From Runella salmonicolor (GTDB lineage: Bacteria; Bacteroidota; Bacteroidia; Cytophagales; Spirosomataceae): a DNA stretch of 64,000 bases. Each line of letters opens with the position of its first letter. The first letter of the stretch is position 1. Positions 8,804-20,398 of this stretch are shown one piece after another. The notes under the pieces are model-generated. The model saw nothing but the letters and a program-made list of their open reading frames with translations. It did not search any database and was not told where the DNA came from. The position numbers and the translations under genes are program-made. The DNA lies in NCBI RefSeq assembly GCF_024158025.1, contig NZ_JAMZEL010000011.1, positions 1 to 64,000 of the forward strand, in the 5' to 3' direction.

Positions 8804-10186
8804 ATGAAATATTCAATCATCATCGCACTGCTTCTCACTGTGGGCATTTTTGGTTTTAAAAACACCAAACCCGCTTCCAAACCCAATATTATATACGTCA
8901 TGGCCGACGATTTGGGCTATGGAGATTTGAGCTGTTATGGACAGAAAAAATTCCAAACGCCCCATCTTGACCAAATGGCCAAGGAAGGTATTCGGTACAC
9001 CGACTACCACTCTGGCAGTACGGTTTGTGCGCCTTCGCGCTGTGCCTTGATGACTGGCAAACACATGGGTCATGCCTATATCAGAGGCAATGGCGAAATA
9101 CCCCTGCGCGATGAAGACTTTACCGTCGCGGAGTATCTCAAACAAAATGGTTATCATACTGGTATTTTTGGTAAGTGGGGCTTAGGACAGGCGCATAATG
9201 CCGGCTCACCCGAGAAGCAAGGTTGGGATGAGTTTTTGGGATACACCCACCACGTTCATGCCCATCATTTTTTTACCAACAATCTTTGGACTATCAAAGA
9301 GGGCAAAACCGTGATTCAACCCATTGACTCACTCAGGCACTCGCATCTGTACGTCATGGACGCGGCTTTGGAATTTGTCAAGAACAACCAAGCAAAACCT
9401 TTCTTCATGTATTTGGCCATTACAATGCCACACGCCGAGGTTTTTGCGCCCACGCCCGAATCAGTATCTCCTTTTTTAACTGCTGATAAAAAAAGTACGT
9501 TTCCAGAAACGCCATTTATTCAAAAAGGGGGCAATTATCGCTCTCAGGCCCAACCTAAGGCCAATTTTGCGGGCATGGTCACACACTTAGACCGCGACAT
9601 GGGACGCCTGATGGAACTGTTAAAATCGCTTAATTTGGCGGAAAACACCTACGTTTTCTTTACTTCCGACAACGGCCCACACCAAGAGGGCGGAGCCGAC
9701 CCCGTGTTTTTTGACAGCAATGGCCCACTGAAGGGCATCAAACGCGATATGTACGAAGGCGGAATCCGTGTCCCGCTGATTGCTTGGGGAGGGAAGGTAA
9801 AAAAAGGATTAACCAACAACGACGTCTTGGCCAACTGGGACTTTTTCCCAACCGCAGCCGAGTTGGCAGGTGGCAGCAAAACCCAAGGTTTAGACGGACT
9901 TTCCTTTGCCAATACACTCCAAGGAAAACCCTTGAAGAAAAAACATGAATCACTCTACTGGGAGTTTTATGAGCGCGGCTTTGACCAAGCAGTACGATTG
10001 GGGGAAGAGTGGAAAGCCGTCAAGTTAAGTGCCAAAGGGGGTAAATTGGAACTCTATAATCTAAAAAAAGACCTCGGTGAAGAAAATAACGTGGCAGTCC
10101 AATATCCAGACATCGTAGCCAAAGCCGAAAAAGCCTTTGTCGACAACCGAGTCATATCAGATATGTGGCCTCTGAAGAAGAAGTAA
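8804..10186 (+). CDS. Sulfatase of the arylsulfatase A-like S1 family
   Basis: A complete 460-residue sulfatase with an N-terminal signal sequence. Metal ligands are in YVMADDLGYGD (D35, D36). The catalytic motif is C75-A-P-S-R79, so Cys75 would be converted to formylglycine by an anaerobic or FGE-type maturase not encoded here. The second metal site is FTSDNGPHQEGG near residue 285. The C-terminal subdomain ends in YNLKKDLGEENNVA. Its overall pattern resembles N-acetylgalactosamine-6-sulfatase or arylsulfatase A subgroups. It sits 18 bp after SusD and completes the locus by removing sulfate from the imported or surface-bound glycan. Intact catalytic residues contrast with the truncated sulfatase at 124-1449. 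Confidence 0.93.
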   Translation: MKYSIIIALLLTVGIFGFKNTKPASKPNIIYVMADDLGYGDLSCYGQKKFQTPHLDQMAKEGIRYTDYHSGSTVCAPSRCALMTGKHMGHAYIRGNGEIPLRDEDFTVAEYLKQNGYHTGIFGKWGLGQAHNAGSPEKQGWDEFLGYTHHVHAHHFFTNNLWTIKEGKTVIQPIDSLRHSHLYVMDAALEFVKNNQAKPFFMYLAITMPHAEVFAPTPESVSPFLTADKKSTFPETPFIQKGGNYRSQAQPKANFAGMVTHLDRDMGRLMELLKSLNLAENTYVFFTSDNGPHQEGGADPVFFDSNGPLKGIKRDMYEGGIRVPLIAWGGKVKKGLTNNDVLANWDFFPTAAELAGGSKTQGLDGLSFANTLQGKPLKKKHESLYWEFYERGFDQAVRLGEEWKAVKLSAKGGKLELYNLKKDLGEENNVAVQYPDIVAKAEKAFVDNRVISDMWPLKKK

Positions 10187-10243
10187 ATTTTGCAATACTG
10201 CTCATTAAAAAAAAGTAGATAATTGATAGGTAACGAAAACAGT

Positions 10244-10276
10244 AACCCCCAACGGACTTCCGTCGGGGGTTTGTTT
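10244..10276. terminator. Terminator between convergent sulfatase and rlmD
   Basis: AACCCCCAACGGA (10244-10256) pairs with TCCGTCGGGGGTT (10259-10271) with one A-C mismatch and a 2-nt connection. TTGTTTTA follows on the plus strand. It ends the glycan operon and may also serve rlmD from the other side. Confidence 0.75.
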
Positions 10277-10299
10277 TAAACAGCAAAACATAGACCTAC

Positions 10300-11712
10300 C
10301 TACTTCTTCTCCAACAGCACCACATTCTCTACATGGTGCGTATGCGGAAACATATCGACGGGGCGTACGCGCTGCACGGTGTATTTCTCGTCCAACCACG
10401 CCAAATCGCGCGCCTGCGTGGCAGAGTTACAACTAACGTACACGATTTTGGTTGGCGCCATGTTCAGCAAGGTGCGTACGACTGGCTCATCCATCCCAGC
10501 GCGTGGCGGGTCGGTGATGACCACATCGGGGTGGCCGTTTTGATGGATAAACTCTTCGTTCAACACGTTTTTCATGTCGCCCGCATAAAAGCGCGTGTTC
10601 TCAATGCCATTGATGGCTGAATTTATTTTGGCGTCTTCAATGGCCTCGGGCACGTACTCCACTCCTATCACGGCTTTGGCCTGCCGCGCCACAAAATTGG
10701 CGATGGTTCCCGTGCCTGTATACAAGTCATAGACGTGCTCATTACCCATCAATAGCGCAAATTCACGTGCTATTTTGTACAATTCGTAGGCTTGGTCGGA
10801 GTTGGTTTGATAAAAAGATTTGGGGCCAACCCTAAACGTCAGGCCTTCCATTTGCTCTTCAATGTACGGCTTACCAGCGTAAAGAATGGCCGTTTGGTCA
10901 TAGTACGAGTCGTTGCCTTTGGTATTGATGATGTATTGTAGCGAAGTGATTTGGGGGAAAGTTTCGGCAAGAAAGGCCATTGTCACGTCAATATCTTCTT
11001 GATTCGGCTCCGCAAACTGCACAATCACCATCACGTCGCCCGTATTTGCAGTTCGGATAATGACATTACGTACAAAGCCGACATTGTGTTTTTGGTCATA
11101 AAAACGAAACCCTTTTGAAAGCGCAAACGTCCGCAGTTGGTTGCGAATATCGTTGGAAGGGTCGGGTTGAAGAAAGCATTTTTCAATGTCCAGTATCCGG
11201 TCAAAACGTTTGGGGATGTGAAAACCCAACGCATTACGCTCAAGTTCAACACCTTGTGCAATTTCTTCGTTGGTAAACCAACGCAAATTAGAAAAAGTAT
11301 ACTCTAGTTTATTACGGTAAAAAGTAGTCTTCTCAGAGGGGAAAATAGGCTCAATTTCAGGAAGTGGTACCTTGGCGATGCGGTGTAGGTGGTCGCTGAC
11401 CTGCTGCCACTTAAATTGAAGTTGCTCTTTATAGCCAATGTGCTGCCACTTACATCCTCCGCAGGTGCCGAAGTATTCACAAAACGGCTCCGCCCGCTTC
11501 TCCGACAATGAATGCGTTTTGATAACGCGGGCCTCGTAGAACTTTTTTTTCTTAAAACTTAGAATTTCAACATCAACTACATCGCCGGGAGCCACGTTGC
11601 CTTCCACAAAAACAACCGCGCCTTCCAGCTTTCCAATGCATTTTCCTTCGGATGCAAAATCTTCAATGAGTAAATTAGATACGACTTGTCTATTTTTTTT
11701 GTAATTTTTCAT
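10300..11712 (-). CDS. rlmD: 23S rRNA (uracil-5-)-methyltransferase RlmD/RumA
   Basis: A 470-residue SAM-dependent enzyme that makes 5-methyluridine in 23S rRNA (position 1939 in E. coli numbering). An N-terminal TRAM domain covers about 10-65. The iron-sulfur cysteines C78, C84 and C87 stand in CEYFGTCGGCKWQH, with a fourth candidate in DIEKCFLQP. The Rossmann SAM-binding motif is VYDLYTGTGTIANF near 318-331, followed by DPPRAGMDEP and the catalytic Cys428 in YVSCNSATQARDL. Length fits the family. It stands alone, convergent with the sulfatase and divergent from the next gene. In Bacteroidota several RumA paralogues exist, so the exact uridine modified is inference. Confidence 0.9.
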   Translation of the reverse strand: MKNYKKNRQVVSNLLIEDFASEGKCIGKLEGAVVFVEGNVAPGDVVDVEILSFKKKKFYEARVIKTHSLSEKRAEPFCEYFGTCGGCKWQHIGYKEQLQFKWQQVSDHLHRIAKVPLPEIEPIFPSEKTTFYRNKLEYTFSNLRWFTNEEIAQGVELERNALGFHIPKRFDRILDIEKCFLQPDPSNDIRNQLRTFALSKGFRFYDQKHNVGFVRNVIIRTANTGDVMVIVQFAEPNQEDIDVTMAFLAETFPQITSLQYIINTKGNDSYYDQTAILYAGKPYIEEQMEGLTFRVGPKSFYQTNSDQAYELYKIAREFALLMGNEHVYDLYTGTGTIANFVARQAKAVIGVEYVPEAIEDAKINSAINGIENTRFYAGDMKNVLNEEFIHQNGHPDVVITDPPRAGMDEPVVRTLLNMAPTKIVYVSCNSATQARDLAWLDEKYTVQRVRPVDMFPHTHHVENVVLLEKK

Positions 11713-11851
11713 CCAATTTGATTCGTTACGTTATCCATAAATCTTTACATTGATTCCTTTCTACTCATCAAGCAACGCAACGGTGTTTTTTTGCGTAAGA
11801 GTTTGAAACAATTCGGCAAAAATACAACGAGAAGTTAAGCCCTAAAACCTT

Positions 11852-14083
11852 ATGAAAAAAATTCTACTTCGCGCATTGTGGATATTGGTGCTTTTTCCGC
11901 TCACTTCGTGGGCGTCGCATATTGTGGGAGGCGAAATTGAATTTTATCCAACCAACCGTTCAGCCAACCGTTTTTACATTGGGCTTAATTTTTATTTTGA
12001 CCAAGCCAATGGTCGTACCGGCGCCGAAACCTCCACGGTGATTCTGTATTTCTTTCGTAAATCAGACAATGCGCCTATGGGTAATATTGAGCTTCCGCAA
12101 ACTGCCCGAAAGCTCATTAATTACACCAACCCTACGTGCAGCAATGCCAATACCGATTTACGGACTTTACTGCTCCGATATTCTTCCGAAATCGTCATTA
12201 ATACCCAAAACTTCAACGACCCCAAGGGGTATTACATCGTGTGGGAACGCTGTTGTCGCAATAATATCATCACCAACATCACCAATCCAGCCAGCACGGG
12301 AGAGACTTTTTACACGGAGTTCCCCGCGTTGGTTCAAAATAATCTTCCCTACGTCAATTCCTCTCCCAAGTTCGGTGAGCTAAAAGGGGACTACATTTGC
12401 CTAAATCGCCCTTTTGTCTTCGATTTCAGCGGTACAGACGCCGATGGCGACAGCCTAGTTTATTCTCTTTCCAAGCCCTGGGCGGGGTACGCTGGCCCCA
12501 ACAATCCCGAGCCTATTGCGCGCGGAGCCAGTAGCTACCCCGAAGTAAACTGGGCACCGGGCATCACCAACGAAAACATGATTCCTGGCCCACGACCGTT
12601 GACCATCAACCGCCAAACGGGCGTGCTGAGCGTCACCGCCGACAAAGCGGGGCTTTACGTATTTGCGGTGCTGGTAGAAGAATACCGAAAAGGGGTGAAA
12701 ATTGGCGCCACACGGCGGGAGTTTCAGCTGAAAGCCGTGGACTGTCCCCTCAACCGAACGCCCGTAGCCCTCTATCGCGAAACGGGCAAAAGAGCCTTTT
12801 ACAAAGAAGGAGAAACCCTAACTATCAAAAAAGATCAGGCTAAATGCCTAGACATTATGCTGACCGACGGTGACCCCAACCAACGGCTGTCCATCAAAAC
12901 CGTAGGCATTAACTTTGACGATAAGTCGGTCGTTGCCAACCCTGTTTCATTCATTACTACTTCCGCAACCGATACCCTAAAAGCACAGATTTGTTTTGAA
13001 AAATGCGTGGAAAGCCGAAACAACCAACCCGTTATTTTGGAGGTGATTGTGAGCGACGACGGCTGTCCGCAACCCCTGACTGATACCTTACGAATTCGGG
13101 TTATTATCGAAGGTTCGACCAACAATAATCCCGATGTAACCACCGATTTGAGCAACAACCGCGCCACCATACCGCAAGGTACTACCCTCAATTTCAAAGT
13201 AACGGGGATTGACCTCGACAATGATGATTTGGTCTTGGAAGCCAAAGGGCGGGACTTTCAGCTAACGGCGGCGGGCATGACCTTTAACAACGCCACGGGC
13301 AAGGGAAGCGTAACGCAGCCATTTACTTGGACTCCACCTTGTACGGCCACTAATCGAGAGTATATCGTTGACTTTATCGTTACGGATGTGGCTTGTAATA
13401 AGCAAGTAAAAGATACCGTTAGTGTAAGGCTACAATCCACCGCCAAGCCCAACAACGCCCCTGATGTATCGACGAGTGTGACGGGCCGACAGCCCATTGA
13501 TGTGCCGCTCCCTTCGGTAGATGCCGAAGTCTTAGGATTTGACGTGTTTGGGGATGACCTCGACAAGACCGACCAACTCAAGCTATATGCCCAACCCAAA
13601 GGTTTTACGCTTGCCCAATACGGGATGAAGTTTAATGATAAAACGGGCGCGCCCCGCTTGGTTTCTCGCTTTGAATGGGAGCCTACCTGCGCCCAATACA
13701 CCGAGCTGTCGGGCAAAGAATTAACCGTCAATTTCATTACCGAAGACAACAGTTGCGGCCCCGTAAAAACCGATACGATAGCGGTAGTGTTACGATTTGG
13801 TGACTTGCCCAGCATTGAAAGTCTTGACAAAAACATTCCGAACGTAATTACCCCCAACAACGATGGAAAAAACGATTGTTTCTTTTTGGAAAGTCTTTCC
13901 GTCGCTACCTGCGGACCACAGTTTTTGCAGGTTGATATTTACAACCGATGGGGAAAACTTATTTTTACATCTACCGACCGCAAATTCAAATGGTGCGCCG
14001 AGGCCGTGCCCACGGGACAATATTATTACGGCCTGAAATTTACCGACCGTACCTTCAAAGGAACGATGACTGTCATTAAGTAA
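11852..14083 (+). CDS. Secreted protein with gliding-associated C-terminal domain (T9SS type B)
   Basis: A 743-residue exported protein. The signal peptide MKKILLRALWILVLFPL ends near SWASH and is followed by HIVGGEIEFYPTN, a common opening in Cytophagales surface proteins. The middle contains repeated Ig/cadherin-like segments (PDVTTDLSNNRATIPQG and PDVSTSVTGRQPIDV start two similar blocks, with LDNDDLVLEAKGRDFQL and LDKTDQLKLYAQPKGFT equivalent positions). The C-terminus is the CHU_C domain: VITPNNDGKNDCFFL, VDIYNRWGKLIF, GQYYYGLKF, ending TMTVIK. This domain directs export by the type 9 secretion system and links to gliding motility proteins. Function beyond surface location is unknown. 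Its stop is 4 bp from the convergent esterase stop. Confidence 0.88.
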   Translation: MKKILLRALWILVLFPLTSWASHIVGGEIEFYPTNRSANRFYIGLNFYFDQANGRTGAETSTVILYFFRKSDNAPMGNIELPQTARKLINYTNPTCSNANTDLRTLLLRYSSEIVINTQNFNDPKGYYIVWERCCRNNIITNITNPASTGETFYTEFPALVQNNLPYVNSSPKFGELKGDYICLNRPFVFDFSGTDADGDSLVYSLSKPWAGYAGPNNPEPIARGASSYPEVNWAPGITNENMIPGPRPLTINRQTGVLSVTADKAGLYVFAVLVEEYRKGVKIGATRREFQLKAVDCPLNRTPVALYRETGKRAFYKEGETLTIKKDQAKCLDIMLTDGDPNQRLSIKTVGINFDDKSVVANPVSFITTSATDTLKAQICFEKCVESRNNQPVILEVIVSDDGCPQPLTDTLRIRVIIEGSTNNNPDVTTDLSNNRATIPQGTTLNFKVTGIDLDNDDLVLEAKGRDFQLTAAGMTFNNATGKGSVTQPFTWTPPCTATNREYIVDFIVTDVACNKQVKDTVSVRLQSTAKPNNAPDVSTSVTGRQPIDVPLPSVDAEVLGFDVFGDDLDKTDQLKLYAQPKGFTLAQYGMKFNDKTGAPRLVSRFEWEPTCAQYTELSGKELTVNFITEDNSCGPVKTDTIAVVLRFGDLPSIESLDKNIPNVITPNNDGKNDCFFLESLSVATCGPQFLQVDIYNRWGKLIFTSTDRKFKWCAEAVPTGQYYYGLKFTDRTFKGTMTVIK

Positions 14084-14087
14084 GGTT

Positions 14088-14930
14088 TCAATAAATACTC
14101 AATATCTTGTCAATCAGCAGGTCTGCCGTAAAATCGTGGGTTTCTTCAGGATAAAAATAGTAGCGGTATTTTAGACGCAGAAGGTTGAGTTTGAAGCAAA
14201 GAATTTCACCTTGTTCTTTGGGAACCACGCGGTCTTTGCCGCCATAAAAGAGCATCGTAATTGGTGGGGCTTTGTGGTTAACGATAAAGAAAGGACTTGC
14301 TTTTTGGTATTCTTCTGGTGAATCTGAGAAGGTTTTTCCGATTAATTGTTGAATTGGGAGTTCGAGGCCTGCTTCCCGGAGCGGCTCGGAAGTTAGGTCG
14401 GTCGGGGCCGCAATGCCCACCACTCCTTTGAGCTTTACCCCAGCAAAATTGGAATAGGCATAGTTTAAGGCCAAATGCCCTCCCGCGCTTACCCCACCAA
14501 TCACAAACCCCTCTTGGGTGATGTTATATTTATCGGCATTTTTCCGCAAATACTCAACCAATAATTGGATGTCTGCCATTTGCTGTTCCAACCGAATGCC
14601 TTTGGTACTCGTAAGGCGATAATTGGCGTTGACGATGGTTAAATTTTTGTTTCGACCTTTGAGCCCCATCACGCTTGGAATCAGAAACGACTTATCTCCC
14701 GACCCCCACGCGCCTCCGTGCAACAATATCAGCACTTCCGAAGGGCGCTCTCCCGTTGTCACAGGGGCGTATATATCGCATTTTTGAACTGGATCAGCAC
14801 CATACGCTTGATTAATAAACTCTCTGTATCCAGTCACTTCCTCTTCAATGGCTGGGGTAATCTCTGACAATTTACATCCTCCCAAAGCTACCATCAACCA
14901 GCCTGCCAATGCTAATGTGTACTTACGCAT
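14088..14930 (-). CDS. Alpha/beta-hydrolase lipoprotein (esterase-like)
   Basis: A 280-residue protein with lipobox MVALGGC (Cys19). It has the HGGAW oxyanion motif at 71-75 and the nucleophile elbow GVSAGG with Ser148. By eye the acid is Asp233 (YGGKDRVVP) and the base His265 (EETHDF), so the triad is complete. It belongs to the hormone-sensitive-lipase / BD-FAE type of esterases acting on short acyl or carbohydrate esters, in the periplasm or at the outer membrane. The gene is a single unit, with a 247-bp divergent gap before the next SDR gene. Substrate unknown; acetyl-ester removal from glycans is one option. Confidence 0.85.
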   Translation of the reverse strand: MRKYTLALAGWLMVALGGCKLSEITPAIEEEVTGYREFINQAYGADPVQKCDIYAPVTTGERPSEVLILLHGGAWGSGDKSFLIPSVMGLKGRNKNLTIVNANYRLTSTKGIRLEQQMADIQLLVEYLRKNADKYNITQEGFVIGGVSAGGHLALNYAYSNFAGVKLKGVVGIAAPTDLTSEPLREAGLELPIQQLIGKTFSDSPEEYQKASPFFIVNHKAPPITMLFYGGKDRVVPKEQGEILCFKLNLLRLKYRYYFYPEETHDFTADLLIDKILSIY

Positions 14931-15177
14931 CTTTTTTAGAAATTTAATAAAAACAATACTACCTAATTGGCCTTATTTCTTCAAAAGAAACTTATTTAGT
15001 GGTTAAAGATACGATTTTGAATAATTGGTACATATACGATTTTAAACACTGTTTGGATTCATGGACCACAAAAGTTAGTCATTTATAAAATTAGAGGGTT
15101 AAAAACGTTCAATTTTATAAAATCGCGGTAATTTTACGTCCTTTAGCGCTTTTATCAGCAAAAAGATTTTATACCTC

Positions 15178-15951
15178 ATGTTTTCACTTACCGATAAAGT
15201 AGCCCTCATTACGGGCGGTGCCAGTGGTATTGGACTGGCAATCAGTCAACTCTTCGCCCAACAAGGCGCCTACGTCCATATTCTTGAACTGAACGAAACG
15301 CTCGCGCAAAGTGTGGCCACTGAACTCCAAAACGAAGGGTTTAAGGCCCAAGCTCACGGGCTGGATGTCTCCAAACAGGCAGACGTGATTGCCACAATTG
15401 ACGCCATTTCCCAACAACATCCCATTGATATTTTAGTCAATAACGCAGGAATCGCCCACATCGGTAAAGCACATACCACCACCGAAAGTGACTTTGACCG
15501 CATCATGAACGTCAATGTAAAGGGCATGTACAATTGCCTTTTTGCTACTATCCCCCATTTCTTGTCCAAAGGCGGCGGTGTTATTTTGAATACCGCTTCG
15601 GTGGCAGCATCGGTAGGGATTCCCGATCGTTTTGCGTACTCGACTGGTAAGGGTGCCGTCATTGCCATGACACTCTCGGTGGCTAAAGATTATTTACACA
15701 ACAACATTCGTTGTAATTGCCTTTCGCCCGCCCGTGTTCATACGCCTTTTGTGGATGGCTTTATTGCCAAAAACTACCCTGGGCAAGAAGAAGAAATGTT
15801 TGAGAAACTTTCTAAAACACAACCCATCGGGCGAATGGCAAAACCCAAAGAAATTGCCGCGCTGGCCCTTTATTTGTGTTCTGACGAAGCGGGTTTCATT
15901 ACCGGCTGTGATTACTTAATCGACGGTGGTTTTGTAAAATTGAATAATTAA
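15178..15951 (+). CDS. Short-chain dehydrogenase/reductase (SDR)
   Basis: A 257-residue classical SDR. The NAD(P) motif TGGASGIG is at 13-20, NNAG near 88-91, the catalytic serine in LNTASVAA, and YxxxK in FAYSTGKGAV. The C-terminal part carries SPARVHTPFVDGFIAKNYPG and GCDYLIDGGFVKL. That segment reminds me of 2-keto-3-deoxy-L-fuconate dehydrogenases of the non-phosphorylated L-fucose pathway, but this is recollection and no other fucose genes are nearby. Cytoplasmic. The next gene starts 30 bp downstream and may be co-transcribed. Confidence 0.88.
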   Translation: MFSLTDKVALITGGASGIGLAISQLFAQQGAYVHILELNETLAQSVATELQNEGFKAQAHGLDVSKQADVIATIDAISQQHPIDILVNNAGIAHIGKAHTTTESDFDRIMNVNVKGMYNCLFATIPHFLSKGGGVILNTASVAASVGIPDRFAYSTGKGAVIAMTLSVAKDYLHNNIRCNCLSPARVHTPFVDGFIAKNYPGQEEEMFEKLSKTQPIGRMAKPKEIAALALYLCSDEAGFITGCDYLIDGGFVKLNN

Positions 15952-15981
15952 TAAGAAAAACTGGGAAGAGTGGCGTGGAAA

Positions 15982-16752
15982 ATGAGGGATATACCAACCG
16001 ATAAAAAACAATTGAAGAGCAAAAAATGGTTATTGATTTGTTGGAAATCGGTGTGTTTACTCATCATCACGCTGTCGACACAGGCGCAGGACGTAAACCT
16101 ATCGCAAGCTGATTCGTTGTTTTTGAGCGGCCGACAGGCAGAGGCAAAGGTACTGTACGAAAAACACCTTTCGCAGGTCGTCAACACGACCACTATTCCC
16201 ATTCCGATTTATTATAAATTGGCTTTCATCAGCGAAAAGCAAAATGACTATGCACGGGCACTTTATTATCTAAGCATGATTTATAATAAACAACCCCGTC
16301 AAAACATCTTAAACAAAATCAACGAAATTGCCGCCAATCACAACCTGACGGGTTATGAGGTGGATGATTTTAGTTTTGTTTTCCTTTTCTTTCGCAAGTA
16401 CTCCCTTTATTTTAATTTATTTTTATTGATTGTGGCCATTTACGCATTTTGGGCGTTAAACCAAAAGAGAGTCAGGGGTGAGTCCATCCGAAGTCGCCAT
16501 AAATTTGTGGTGATTGCTTATTTAATTGCTCTACTTTTGCTGCTCAATCTCCCTGATTCTTACCAGATTGCCATCATCAACAAAGGTCAAACTTATCTGC
16601 GGGATGCCCCCTCCTCGGCGGCTCCGGTCACATTGTCGATTGCCCAGGGGAACAAAGTAACGGTCATCGGAGAAACCGACGAGTGGCTCCGTATTTGGTG
16701 GGACCAACAGCCGCTTTACGTTCGAAAATTAGACGTTTGGAGGGTACGTTGA
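15982..16752 (+). CDS. Membrane protein with C-terminal SH3 domain (BatE-like layout)
   Basis: About 256 residues from the ATG chosen; a GTG at 15970 would add four residues. An N-terminal signal or anchor helix (WLLICWKSVCLLIITLSTQA) is followed by a TPR-like helical part (QADSLFLSGRQAEAKVLYEK, then YYKLAFISEKQNDYARAL). Two transmembrane helices follow (YSLYFNLFLLIVAIYAFW and VVIAYLIALLLLLNL). The C-terminal SH3 domain is GQTYLRDAPSSAAPVTLSI to WLRIWWDQQPLYVRK. The layout TPR, membrane, bacterial SH3 resembles BatE aerotolerance proteins, but no Bat operon is present here, so the function is open. Confidence 0.7.
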   Translation: MRDIPTDKKQLKSKKWLLICWKSVCLLIITLSTQAQDVNLSQADSLFLSGRQAEAKVLYEKHLSQVVNTTTIPIPIYYKLAFISEKQNDYARALYYLSMIYNKQPRQNILNKINEIAANHNLTGYEVDDFSFVFLFFRKYSLYFNLFLLIVAIYAFWALNQKRVRGESIRSRHKFVVIAYLIALLLLLNLPDSYQIAIINKGQTYLRDAPSSAAPVTLSIAQGNKVTVIGETDEWLRIWWDQQPLYVRKLDVWRVR

Positions 16753-16773
16753 AGGATTTTTATGCACAAATTT

Positions 16774-16804
16774 TTGTATATTCTGAGATAAACCTATATT
16801 ATTG
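16774..16804 (+). promoter_or_regulatory. Putative promoter of the CHRD gene
   Basis: A TTG at 16774-16776 (in TTTTTG) and TATTATTG at 16797-16804 are separated by 20 bp, the spacing expected for the Bacteroidota -33/-7 promoter. The -7 box has one mismatch to TAnnTTTG. The coding start follows 28 bp later. Confidence 0.4.
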
Positions 16805-16832
16805 CAACTAAACAAACAAATCAGCAAATTCC

Positions 16833-17309
16833 ATGAAGAGATTGACGCAAGCTTTACCCGTTTTTTTCGCCCTGTTCACGGTAGGCGTTATGGTTGGCTG
16901 TAAAGACGAAGGTCCACACACAAATCCAGAGGTTAAATTTGAAGCGACGTTGACCGGTGCTAATGAGGTTCCTCCTGTTACAACCAGTGCTACAGGAAGG
17001 ATGGAAGGGATTTACAACAAAGAAACCAAAACCCTTACTTATACCATTACGTATTCTGGCCTTACCCCAACGGCTGGTCACTTCCATAGCGGAAACAGTT
17101 GGGAAACTGGAGGAGTAATCCATACGTTTAGCGCAGTAACCACATCACCGATTTCTGGTAGATGGGAGGGATTAAACCAACAGCAGGAAAATTTGCTTTT
17201 CTCAGGTCTATTTTACGCAAATCTTCACACGGCTGTTAATAGAGGTGGAGAAATTCGCGGTCAGGTAAATATGTCTGACTTTGTAGCCTGGAAAGCAGCC
17301 CGCCAATAA
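16833..17309 (+). CDS. CHRD-domain lipoprotein
   Basis: A 158-residue protein with a lipobox signal peptide (FTVGVMVGCKDE, Cys23). The rest is one CHRD domain: FEATLTGANEVPPVTTSATG, YTITYSGLTPTAGHFHSG, GLFYANLHTAVNRGGEIRGQ. CHRD was defined from chordin, and bacterial members are small secreted or surface proteins of unknown function; the His-containing HFHSG and NLHT segments could bind metal. The gene is monocistronic, with its own promoter-like element and a strong terminator after the stop. Confidence 0.88.
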   Translation: MKRLTQALPVFFALFTVGVMVGCKDEGPHTNPEVKFEATLTGANEVPPVTTSATGRMEGIYNKETKTLTYTITYSGLTPTAGHFHSGNSWETGGVIHTFSAVTTSPISGRWEGLNQQQENLLFSGLFYANLHTAVNRGGEIRGQVNMSDFVAWKAARQ

Positions 17310-17330
17310 CATTTCTGCAAAGACTTTTCA

Positions 17331-17359
17331 AAAAAAGCTGCCTTTCGGCAGCTTTTTTT
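17331..17359 (+). terminator. Terminator of the CHRD gene
   Basis: GCTGCC (17337-17342) pairs with GGCAGC (17347-17352) around TTTC, flanked by an A-run and a T-run that extend the stem. Textbook rho-independent terminator 22 bp after the stop. Confidence 0.9.
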
Positions 17360-17381
17360 ATTTCGTCACATTACCAGCATA

Positions 17382-17412
17382 CCAAAAAATAAGCGGGGCA
17401 TTTGCCCCGCTT
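17382..17412 (-). terminator. Terminator of aconitase gene
   Basis: Read on the minus strand, AAGCGGGGC pairs with GCCCCGCTT around a 4-nt loop and is followed by ATTTTTTGG. It lies 28 bp after the aconitase stop. Confidence 0.88.
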
Positions 17413-17440
17413 ACCCTATTACTTATTTCTGAGTAACAGA

Positions 17441-19714
<2,274 letters not shown>

Positions 19715-19795
19715 AGTATATGAAATTGATGAGTTAATTTACAGGCATAAAACTACAAACTGTAAAGCAAAATACCCTAAAAATCTTGCTAAATA

Positions 19796-19834
19796 GTTGT
19801 AGAAAACCTTCTACAACCTAAGGAAGCACCTTAG
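19796..19834. other. Two adjacent hairpins upstream of aconitase
   Basis: GTTGTAGAA (19796-19804) pairs with TTCTACAAC (19809-19817) and, directly after, CTAAGG (19818-19823) pairs with CCTTAG (19829-19834). They stand between the small lipoprotein gene and aconitase (both minus strand). They may end the lipoprotein transcript or structure the aconitase leader. No T-run on either strand. Confidence 0.5.
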
Positions 19835-19915
19835 ATTCAGGTTTTACTTGTTTTGCAATCGTTGTTCTACCCTGCTGTCTATTATAACCAACATCAATCC
19901 ACATGCAATCGTTTT

Positions 19916-20398
19916 TTATTGGCAAATTCTCACAAACTTTCGCTCATTGGTTTCGCCTTCTTTGCCCACGATTATCCCCAGTATCAATTCTTTAGTAGTT
20001 AATTTTACCACCCGCGTTTTCTTTTCCCAAGCCACCCCGCCAAGAACTTGCTCCCCCAACGAAATCTCTTTTCCATCAAACTTAAAATCTGTCATTAATC
20101 GGGCGGGAAATGCTGGTGCTACACCGTTGGTTCCCGAAAGATTATTTGTCACTTTTAGCTGACCGTCGCTGGTAAATTCCAATAAATACGAATTTTCGGG
20201 GGCTTTTTTCCAAGAAGAATCGGCAATAACGGGACAACAGCCCCCAAAATAACGAAACTCCGTCATCGTCCATTTACCAGTTAAAATCGGCTGATCAGAA
20301 ATACATCCCGCCGCCTCTGGGGCCAGTAAGGCATCTGAAGTGGACTGACAACGAATACCAATCAAAGCCACCAGTCCGAACAAAATTATTTTTTTCAT
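19916..20398 (-). CDS. Small lipocalin-like exported protein
   Basis: A 160-residue protein with an N-terminal signal (MKKIILFGLVALIGIRC). The cysteine follows Arg, an unusual lipobox, so lipidation is possible but not sure. The segment ILTGKWTMTEFRYFGGCC resembles the opening of lipocalin-like domains in Bacteroidota (LxGKWxLxE). Later LLEFTSDGQLKVTNNL and KTRVVKLTTKELILGI look like antiparallel beta strands of such a barrel. Paired cysteines (GGCCPV) are notable. No function can be assigned. Confidence 0.6.
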   Translation of the reverse strand: MKKIILFGLVALIGIRCQSTSDALLAPEAAGCISDQPILTGKWTMTEFRYFGGCCPVIADSSWKKAPENSYLLEFTSDGQLKVTNNLSGTNGVAPAFPARLMTDFKFDGKEISLGEQVLGGVAWEKKTRVVKLTTKELILGIIVGKEGETNERKFVRICQ

